A stretch of DNA of 64,000 nucleotides from a bacterium (GTDB lineage: Bacteria > Bacteroidota > Ignavibacteria > Kapaibacteriales > UBA2268). Location of the stretch: the NCBI GenBank assembly GCA_024711295.1, contig JANJTB010000006.1, positions 226,348 to 290,347 of the forward strand, given 5' to 3'. The notes under the pieces were generated by a model. The model was not told the origin of the DNA, searched no databases, and worked only from the letters and a program-made list of their open reading frames with translations. The position numbers were made by a program, and so were the translations under genes. The number at the start of each line of letters is the position of its first letter. Positions within the stretch are counted from its first letter, which is position 1. Below are positions 58,001-64,000 of the stretch, piece by piece.

Positions 58001-58947
58001 GACCGGAAATTAAGGGTCTGTTTGAAACTATAAAGGTGCAGGCAGTCCAATATTCACAAGCATTTGATGAGCTTGAAAAAGCTTATCGGCAGTATGATAT
58101 TTTAACAGAAAGCTTAGAAAATAAATTCTCGGAAATCAGTTCTTCAGTTTATCAGGAGTTAAATCAATCCCGTAAGGAGTTTGATGAGATTATTAATTAC
58201 ATCAAAGTTGAAGAAAACAAAATTACTCAAAAATATTCGCAGCTTTTAGACCTTGACAAGCTTCAAAAGTCATATTTAGAAACACTCGAAAAAATTAAAA
58301 AGATACAAATTCAGCTAACTGAACATTCTGAAGAGGTAAATAAATATTACTCCGAATATACAGAAAATGTTAAATCTATTAAAGAGAATGCTGATTCTAA
58401 AGTTGATGAATACCTCAAAGATGCACTGTCAAAAGTAGAAACAGTAGCTCTAAATGCCCAAAACCAATACGAAGTCAAAGTAAATGAGTTAATTAAGCAA
58501 ATTGATAATAAAGTTACTACAAACCTTAAAAGCTATAGGTTCTTTTACGATAAGTACAACGAGGATGTAAAAAGGTTTTCTGGAGAAATGGACTACTTCA
58601 AAAAAAACATCATAAATATTGAATTATCCAGAAATACTGGAATTGACCCTAATACAATCAAGTCAGTTGTTAATGACCTGAACGATAAGTACATGATGGC
58701 TCAGGATGAAATCAAGAAGTTGAATGATAGAATTGATACAGCATACAAAAACATTAAAGATGCTACTACAACTTTGCAATCCGGTAATTCCAAACACTCG
58801 TATGTCAGTAAAAATGAAAGTGCTGCAATCAATCACCTCAATACATTAATATATAATTTAGAAAAGAAATTTTCTGTTATGATTGGAATTACTATATCTG
58901 CAATAATAATTTCAATTGTGGCTATTGTCTTGGTGTTTGCATTCTGA
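57979..58947 (+). CDS. coiled-coil protein with C-terminal membrane anchor
   Basis: A 322-residue protein, nearly all predicted coiled coil from about residue 15 to 290 (for example AFDELEKAYRQYDILTESLE, then ELNQSRKEFDEIINYIKVEE). The last 22 residues are a single hydrophobic helix (IGITISAIIISIVAIVLVF) ending the protein, so it would be tail-anchored with the coil in the cytoplasm. No family is recognised. The gene overlaps the preceding small gene and converges on hflX, two bases away. A scaffolding or membrane-tethering role is only a guess. Confidence 0.78.
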   Translation: MSDTRALRPEIKGLFETIKVQAVQYSQAFDELEKAYRQYDILTESLENKFSEISSSVYQELNQSRKEFDEIINYIKVEENKITQKYSQLLDLDKLQKSYLETLEKIKKIQIQLTEHSEEVNKYYSEYTENVKSIKENADSKVDEYLKDALSKVETVALNAQNQYEVKVNELIKQIDNKVTTNLKSYRFFYDKYNEDVKRFSGEMDYFKKNIINIELSRNTGIDPNTIKSVVNDLNDKYMMAQDEIKKLNDRIDTAYKNIKDATTTLQSGNSKHSYVSKNESAAINHLNTLIYNLEKKFSVMIGITISAIIISIVAIVLVFAF

Positions 58948-58949
58948 TA

Positions 58950-60233
58950 TTATGGTTGAATAAATACTCCAAATTTATTCTTGAAGAATTCATAATCATC
59001 TGGTTGAACCCTGACCATATAATTTATACCAAGGTCATGCTCATCTTTTTCAATAATTTCAGAGCATTTATACAAGGTACTAACCAAATCCATTCTTTCG
59101 TAAGGAATATTTATTTTGATATTATGGCTGCTTTGGTTGTATACCTCTTGCATTTTTGCCAATAAAGCATTAACATTAATATGTCTTTTGGCAGAAATAA
59201 ATACAGAATCTTTAAATTCCTGCTCAATAGCTTTAAGACCGTAATAATCTTCGAATAAATCAATTTTGTTAAGAATCAGAACAGTAGGTTTATTTATAAT
59301 ATTCAGTGAAATTAGTGTGTCGTCAACCACTTTGATATGGTCTCTGAAATATGGATGAGTGACATCAACAACATGTAGAATTACATCAGCATCAGCTGCT
59401 TCCATTAAGGTGCTTCGGAAAGATGCAACCAAATGAGTTGGAAGTTTGCGAATAAATCCTACAGTATCTGATAAAAGAGAGTCCAGTCCGGATGGAAGAC
59501 TGAATTGCCTGACTGTTGTGTCGAGTGTAGCAAATAGTTTATTCTCAACATAAACATCAGAATTGGTGAGTATATTCATTAAAGTTGATTTGCCTGCATT
59601 TGTATAGCCAACTAGTGCAAATCTAGGGTAAGATGTTCTGTTTTTACGTTGTATTTCTTTATTACGTGCAATATCTTCAAGTTTTTCTTTTAGCATTTGA
59701 ATTCTGTGCTTTACTATACGTCTGTCGGTTTCTATCTGAGTCTCACCGGGTCCTTTGGTACCAATCCCGCCGAATTGCTTGGATAAGTGAGACCACATTC
59801 TTGTTAGTCTTGGCATTAAGTACTGCAATTGAGCCAATTCTACCTGTGTTTTTGCTTCGTTTGTTCGTGCATGCTTAGCGAATATGTCAAGAATTAAAGT
59901 ACTTCTATCCAGCACTTTAACTTCAAAAACCTTTTCTAAGTTTCTTAACTGAACAGGCGAAAGGTCATCATCAAAAATAGCAAGTGATATACTGTTTTCA
60001 GAAATAAATTCCTTTATTTCTTCAGCTTTGCCTGTACCTAACATCATTTTTACATTTGGCTTTGCAAGTTCCTGAGAAAACCTTTCAATAATCTCGGCAC
60101 CGGCTGTTTTTGCCAAAAATTCAAGTTCCTCCAGATATTCTTCTACAAGATTTCTGTCAGATCCCTTTCTGCTAACAGAAATAATTATCGCTCTTTCGTA
60201 ATCTTTTTCTTTTGTGAGGTGTTTTTCTATCAA
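58950..60233 (-). CDS. hflX: ribosome-associated GTPase HflX
   Basis: A 427-residue GTPase. The N-terminal HflX domain has MLGTGKAEEI and LDRSTLILDIFAKHA. Next is the hallmark GGIGTKGPGETQIETDRR, then a helical linker and the G domain with ALVGYTNAGKSTLMN, FATLDTTVR, DTVGFIRKLP and NKID. HflX splits stalled ribosomes under stress. The most 5' start is a TTG at 60233; the next in-frame ATG is about 60 residues in and would remove conserved sequence, so TTG is likely real. Confidence 0.94.
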   Translation of the reverse strand: MIEKHLTKEKDYERAIIISVSRKGSDRNLVEEYLEELEFLAKTAGAEIIERFSQELAKPNVKMMLGTGKAEEIKEFISENSISLAIFDDDLSPVQLRNLEKVFEVKVLDRSTLILDIFAKHARTNEAKTQVELAQLQYLMPRLTRMWSHLSKQFGGIGTKGPGETQIETDRRIVKHRIQMLKEKLEDIARNKEIQRKNRTSYPRFALVGYTNAGKSTLMNILTNSDVYVENKLFATLDTTVRQFSLPSGLDSLLSDTVGFIRKLPTHLVASFRSTLMEAADADVILHVVDVTHPYFRDHIKVVDDTLISLNIINKPTVLILNKIDLFEDYYGLKAIEQEFKDSVFISAKRHINVNALLAKMQEVYNQSSHNIKINIPYERMDLVSTLYKCSEIIEKDEHDLGINYMVRVQPDDYEFFKNKFGVFIQP

Positions 60234-60312
60234 TTTACAATACCGATTTTAAATATTTTTTTAATACAAATGTCCTAATCATTTAAATAACGATTTACAA
60301 AGAAATGATTTT

Positions 60313-61005
60313 ATGTTTGAGTTCAATAAAGTTCGTATTAATCCCATTGTTGATAATTTTAGGCGAATAAAAGGCAATACTTTATCCATTTTAATTAATA
60401 AATCAGGTGAAGTAACAGTAAAAGCGCCTTATAATTTAAGAGTATCTGATATAAATGCATTCATAAACAAGAAAATGGATTGGATTATTAAGAAAAAGAT
60501 TGTTTTTGAAAATAAAAAACTTGTCCCAAAAAATTACTCGGAGGGTGAAAAATTCCTATATTTAGGAGACTGGTACGAATTGAAGTTAGTTCCTGATGCA
60601 AAAAATGGAATTGAATTCGATAGGGAAAATTTTATACTTAGGAATGATGTTATACCTAATGCTAAGGATGCTTTTTCTAAGCTTTACAAAATACTTGCTC
60701 ATAATTATATAACTTTCAAAACAATTGAATTATCTAATAAATATGGGTTTCAGTTTGGTAAAATTAAATTTAATTATACCAAAACGAAGTGGGGCTCGTG
60801 CACTGCAAAAAAAACTCTGATATTTAATTCTAAACTAATAATGGCACCTGTAGATGTGGTAGATTATGTAATTATTCATGAATTATGCCATACGAAACAT
60901 ATGAACCATTCAAAAGAATTTTGGAGCTTAGTGGCGGAAATATGTCCCGATTACAAAAATAAAATTAAATGGTTAAAATTGAATGGTCACACTTTAGAAT
61001 TTTAG
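60313..61005 (+). CDS. YgjP-like (DUF45) zinc metallopeptidase
   Basis: A 230-residue protein with the YgjP/WLM-like domain. The zinc motif is His189-Glu190-xx-His193 in IIHELCHTKHMNHSKEFW, and the family block TKTKWGSCTAKKTL precedes it. The substrate is unknown. There is no signal peptide. The last 12 bases overlap the convergent gene. Confidence 0.88.
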   Translation: MFEFNKVRINPIVDNFRRIKGNTLSILINKSGEVTVKAPYNLRVSDINAFINKKMDWIIKKKIVFENKKLVPKNYSEGEKFLYLGDWYELKLVPDAKNGIEFDRENFILRNDVIPNAKDAFSKLYKILAHNYITFKTIELSNKYGFQFGKIKFNYTKTKWGSCTAKKTLIFNSKLIMAPVDVVDYVIIHELCHTKHMNHSKEFWSLVAEICPDYKNKIKWLKLNGHTLEF

Positions 61006-61485
61006 AGTGCTTTTTCTTGAAAGTTTTTCTTCACGAAATTTTATAAGCATTTGAATAGATTTTTCTATTCTACGTAATTTTGTTTCCTCTTTCTTGGCTG
61101 AGTAAATATAGTCGATGTGCTCTTTTTTATGAGTATATGACATTTTCTCAAAAAAGTCCAGCAGTTCGTATTCTATCAATATTTCCCCAAACTCTTCAGG
61201 AATTTCGACTATTCGGGGTAAGTCATCTTTCCAAATTTTTACATTTACAATATCGTGAAATTTGACTCCGGAAAGTTTTCTTACTTCTTTATTTAGACCA
61301 ATGAAATGACATTGGTGATTCATTTTTGCCAAACTGCCCCTAAATTCGTATCCATTTATAGAACAAAACACCTTAACCTGACCTTTTACACCGAATTCAG
61401 TAAGAACATCATATGGAAATTCAATATAAGCAGCATCTAATTCACCATTCTTCAGAACTTCTGCTTCAAATATGTATTCTTTCAA
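60994..61485 (-). CDS. DUF1905 / YdeI-like protein
   Basis: A 163-residue protein. Residues 1-95 form a DUF1905 barrel (IEFPYDVLTEFGVKGQVKV, then NGYEFRGSLAKM), and the remainder resembles the YdeI/OmpD-associated domain, with YTHKKEHIDYIYSAKKEET and RRIEKSIQMLI. The family has no settled function. No ATG is available at the N-terminus, so it starts at TTG 61485. It converges on the YgjP gene with a 12-base overlap. Confidence 0.78.
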   Translation of the reverse strand: MKEYIFEAEVLKNGELDAAYIEFPYDVLTEFGVKGQVKVFCSINGYEFRGSLAKMNHQCHFIGLNKEVRKLSGVKFHDIVNVKIWKDDLPRIVEIPEEFGEILIEYELLDFFEKMSYTHKKEHIDYIYSAKKEETKLRRIEKSIQMLIKFREEKLSRKSTLKF

Positions 61486-61565
61486 ATTTTTAATCCAAAT
61501 AATATTAAATAATAAAATACTAAAACGTCATACAAGTTTGATTAATCTAAAAATGAAAGTATGGC

Positions 61566-63470
61566 ATGAAATCAGATTACAGTTACAAGTATTTATTAGA
61601 CATAGATTCACCCAATGACTTAAGGAAATTACCTAAAGATGCACTACCAATAGTTGCGGAAGAGGTACGGGAATATTTGATTGATACAATTACAAAGGTG
61701 GGTGGACATTTTGGAGCAGGTTTAGGAGTTGTAGAGCTGACTGTAGCACTTCACTATGTGTTTAACACACCTACCGATAAGATTGTTTTCGACACAGGGC
61801 ATCAAGGATATCCACATAAAATTTTGACAGGAAGAAGAGATTTGCTCAGTACAATCAGACAGTACGGTGGTATTTCAGGATTCCTCAAAAGATCTGAAAG
61901 CCCCTATGATGCTTTTGGTGCAGGACATGCCAGTACAAGTATCTCTGCAGGATTAGGTCTCGCTACAGCCCGTGATTTGCTTAATAAAGATTATAAAGTA
62001 GTTTCTGTAATCGGTGATGGTGCCATGACAGGTGGTTTAGCCTACGAAGCTATGAACAACATTGGTGTTCAAAAAAGAGACATGATAGTTATTTTGAATG
62101 ATAACAATATTTCTATAGAACCCAATGTATCGGCATTTTCAAATTACTTTAATGAGTTTTTTGCCTCTTCAACAGTTAATAATATCCGAAAAGGTATTTG
62201 GGAGATGGCTGGAAAAATGGACTCTTTTGGAGACAGATTGAGAAAATTTGCATCCAGAGTTGAAGATGGTGTTAAAGCCATAGTTACTCCAGGGGCACTG
62301 TTCGAAGCTTTGGGTTTCCAATATTTTGGTCCAATTAATGGAAATAATGTACAAAAATTAGTTAAAATATTATCCTTAATTAAAGATTTGAAAGGACCTA
62401 TTTTTCTGCACATTATAACTCAAAAAGGAAAGGGGTACGAACCAGCTGAGAAAGATGCACTCAATTTGCATGCGATTGGCAAAGTTGACAAGTTGACCGG
62501 TAAAGCCGTTGTTAAGACGGATGTTAAGCCTGCTAATCCAACTTTCAGTGCTTATTTCGGTGAGGCTATGGTCGAAATTTGCAGTATGAGTAATAAAGTA
62601 GTAGGTATCACAGCTGCAATGGCAGAAGGTACAGGGCTTATCAAGCTAGAAAAGCATTATCCTGAAAGATTATTTGATGTGGGTATAGCCGAAGGACATG
62701 CTGTTACGTTTGCTGCAGGGCTGGCATGCGAAGGAATTATACCTGTTTGTGCAATATATTCATCTTTCCTGCAGCGAGCTTTTGACCATTTGGTACATGA
62801 TTGTGCCATCCAGGGACTACATGTTGTATTCGCTCTCGATAGAGCCGGTCTGGTAGGGGCTGATGGTGCTACACACCACGGAGTTTTGGATATTGCTTAT
62901 TTACGTTCTGTTCAGCAAATTGTATTTATGGCTCCAAAGGATGAGCAAGAACTCAGAGATATGCTCTATTCAGCAATTTTTTCGTACACTAAAGGACCTG
63001 TTGCTATTAGATTCCCCCGTGGAAATGGTTATGGTGTTCAGATAAAACCAATGTCAGCTATACCTTTAGGAAAGGGGGAGATTGTCAAAAGAGGTAAAGA
63101 TATTGCAGTAATTGCTTTAGGTACAATGGTTTATCAAGCTCAGCTGGCAGCAGAAGTTCTAGCCGGGGAGGATATTTGGGTTGAGGTAGTAAATCCTCGG
63201 TTTATCAAGCCAATTGATGAAGAATTGCTATCTGATCTATTTAACAGATTTGATAATATTATAACAATTGAAGATGGACAACAGCATGGTGGTTTTGGTT
63301 CTGCCGTGCTTGAATACCAAGCGTCTGTATGTGCAAATCATAGTAAAGTCACTATTATGGGAATACCTGATAAATTTATCCATCACGGAACTCAGGAACA
63401 ATTACTCAGAGAACTTAACCTTGATAGTATAGGTCTTGTAAACAAAGTTAAAGAAATTTTAAATAAATAA
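61566..63470 (+). CDS. dxs: 1-deoxy-D-xylulose-5-phosphate synthase
   Basis: A 634-residue thiamine-diphosphate enzyme. It has GGHFGAGLGVVELTVALHY with the conserved His, DTGHQGYPHKIL, and the ThDP/Mg motif VIGDGAMTGGLAYEAMNN near residue 150. FDVGIAEGHAVTFAAG with the catalytic Glu lies near residue 375, and DRAGLVGADGATHHG follows. It condenses pyruvate and glyceraldehyde 3-phosphate to DXP, the entry to MEP isoprenoid synthesis and to B6 through PdxJ. It starts at ATG 61566; an ATG at 61561 is out of frame. Confidence 0.97.
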   Translation: MKSDYSYKYLLDIDSPNDLRKLPKDALPIVAEEVREYLIDTITKVGGHFGAGLGVVELTVALHYVFNTPTDKIVFDTGHQGYPHKILTGRRDLLSTIRQYGGISGFLKRSESPYDAFGAGHASTSISAGLGLATARDLLNKDYKVVSVIGDGAMTGGLAYEAMNNIGVQKRDMIVILNDNNISIEPNVSAFSNYFNEFFASSTVNNIRKGIWEMAGKMDSFGDRLRKFASRVEDGVKAIVTPGALFEALGFQYFGPINGNNVQKLVKILSLIKDLKGPIFLHIITQKGKGYEPAEKDALNLHAIGKVDKLTGKAVVKTDVKPANPTFSAYFGEAMVEICSMSNKVVGITAAMAEGTGLIKLEKHYPERLFDVGIAEGHAVTFAAGLACEGIIPVCAIYSSFLQRAFDHLVHDCAIQGLHVVFALDRAGLVGADGATHHGVLDIAYLRSVQQIVFMAPKDEQELRDMLYSAIFSYTKGPVAIRFPRGNGYGVQIKPMSAIPLGKGEIVKRGKDIAVIALGTMVYQAQLAAEVLAGEDIWVEVVNPRFIKPIDEELLSDLFNRFDNIITIEDGQQHGGFGSAVLEYQASVCANHSKVTIMGIPDKFIHHGTQEQLLRELNLDSIGLVNKVKEILNK

Positions 63471-63479
63471 AAAAAGTGT

Positions 63480-63510
63480 TTGTTTATATCGTAAAATAAT
63501 CATACTTTTG
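63480..63510 (+). promoter_or_regulatory. Bacteroidota-type promoter of tRNA-Lys
   Basis: TTG (63480-63482), 20 bases, then TACTTTTG (63503-63510), a full match to the -33/-7 form. The mature tRNA starts 32 bases after the -7 element. Confidence 0.65.
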
Positions 63511-63541
63511 AATTCTTTTTTAAATCGTATTAAGCGATTTT

Positions 63542-63614
63542 GATTCCGTAGCTCAGTTGGTAGAGCACTTGACTTTTAATCAAGTGGTCCCGGGTTCGAG
63601 TCCCGGCGGGATCA
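63542..63614 (+). tRNA. tRNA-Lys (anticodon TTT)
   Basis: A full cloverleaf of 73 bases can be drawn. The acceptor stem pairs GATTCCG with CGGGATC (one G-T). The D arm has AGCTCAGTTGGTAGAGC. The anticodon stem CTTGA/TCAAG encloses loop CTTTTAA (anticodon TTT), and the T arm is CCGGG-TTCGAGT-CCCGG. The discriminator base is A. CCA is not encoded. A promoter lies upstream and a 15-base-pair terminator hairpin follows. Confidence 0.96.
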
Positions 63615-63615
63615 C

Positions 63616-63656
63616 AAAAGTCTTTATAAACAATTGATTTATAAAGACTTTTTTTT
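63616..63656 (+). terminator. terminator after tRNA-Lys
   Basis: A 15-base-pair perfect stem (63616-63630 with 63638-63652) around loop CAATTGA, ending in a T run. Confidence 0.9.
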
Positions 63657-64000
63657 ATTTTTGCAGACACTTTAACATTTTTGAGTGTTTTTTTTTATAA
63701 AAATAAAAAAAAGGGTTGTTGATAAAATTATCAAATCAACACTATATACTGCAAATGGTTAATATTAAACAATATTATCATTAAGATAAGTTTTTCTTAA
63801 ATTCAAAAACATTTTCATAATTACCCCATCAATAAGAAACCGTATATAATTACAAAATCATAATTCAAATAAAACATTTTTTTACTTTCAGAAATGCTGA
63901 AGATTAAATAATATTTCAAAAGTTTATTAAACCAATTATGCTATTTTGTTATGCTTATTTCTGAAGTCGAGCAACCCTGCCACAACCAACTATAATCATG
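63657..64000. other. AT-rich non-coding end of the window
   Basis: No supportable gene is seen in these 344 bases. ACACT (63667-63671) and AGTGT (63684-63688) followed by T residues may be a second weak terminator. TTGATAAAATTATCAA (63719-63734) is a 16-base inverted repeat and could be an operator for a gene beyond the edge. The last 50 bases are less AT-rich and might border another gene. Confidence 0.45.

Noticed and set aside
63542..64000. Integration (att) site at tRNA-Lys
   Set aside because: No repeat of the tRNA 3' end and no integrase are present in the 386 bases after the tRNA.
63950..64000. Short minus-strand frame beginning MIIVGCGRVA at the window edge, like a Rossmann-fold start
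   Set aside because: It stops after 14 codons and has no continuation; it cannot be supported as a gene.
1..64000. CRISPR array, insertion sequence or prophage
   Set aside because: No regularly spaced repeats, transposase, integrase or phage structural genes were seen on either strand.

Overview
The window looks like chromosomal DNA from a low-GC Gram-negative bacterium of the Bacteroidota/Chlorobiota assemblage, probably near Ignavibacteria or Kapabacteria rather than classical Bacteroidia. Supporting signs are two secreted proteins with C-terminal type IX secretion (Por) sorting domains, several promoters of the Bacteroidota form TTG-N19-23-TAnnTTTG, mostly weak or absent Shine-Dalgarno sequences, an LptA/OstA-like outer-membrane protein, and MotA/MotB stators of flagellar type. 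The lineage is inferred from these features and not from a marker-gene tree.

Most of the window is conserved housekeeping sequence. Positions 1-3.5 kb hold the end of an RluD-type pseudouridine synthase, a nitroreductase, ribosomal protein bL28 and a pair of glycosyltransferases. Positions 3.6-9.4 kb, minus strand, hold B12-dependent methionine synthase, a DUF454 membrane protein, cytidine deaminase and a dihydroorotate dehydrogenase. Positions 9.5-13.2 kb hold a small outer-membrane protein, a thioesterase, a secreted nuclease and a lipoate-protein ligase. Positions 13.2-22 kb hold RsmI overlapping adenine deaminase, then PdxJ, AsnB, an OstA-like protein and a convergent ABC exporter. Positions 22.1-26 kb hold a PhoB/PhoR/PhoU set and an ECF sigma factor. 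Positions 26-35.4 kb hold a secreted T9SS protein, a YitT protein, an exported carbonic anhydrase, DnaK, GroES, GroEL and the two subunits of an isopropylmalate-type dehydratase. Positions 35.5-39.6 kb hold a peptide transporter, an L,D-transpeptidase-like lipoprotein, dUTPase and Fmt.

The least ordinary stretch is 39.6-51 kb. A very AT-rich 2202-residue RHS/YD-repeat protein, with no ATG start and an unrecognised C-terminal region of about 340 residues, is followed on the same strand and at short spacing by a TPR protein, motA, motB and a response regulator whose HD-GYP domain has lost its His-Asp pair. Positions 51-64 kb return to common genes: an EF-G-like GTPase, an M16 peptidase, a PAP2 phosphatase, RlpA, a nucleotide-pyrophosphatase-like enzyme, an unrecognised coiled-coil gene pair, HflX, a YgjP-type metallopeptidase, a DUF1905 protein, Dxs and tRNA-Lys.

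I found no CRISPR array, insertion sequence, prophage or recognisable defence island. No clear new system is proven here. The best candidates for a second look are the RHS C-terminal region and its stator neighbours, the degenerate HD-GYP regulator, the disordered RsmI tail with a G7 tract, the repeat-rich dnaK leader and the coiled-coil pair at 57.7-58.9 kb.
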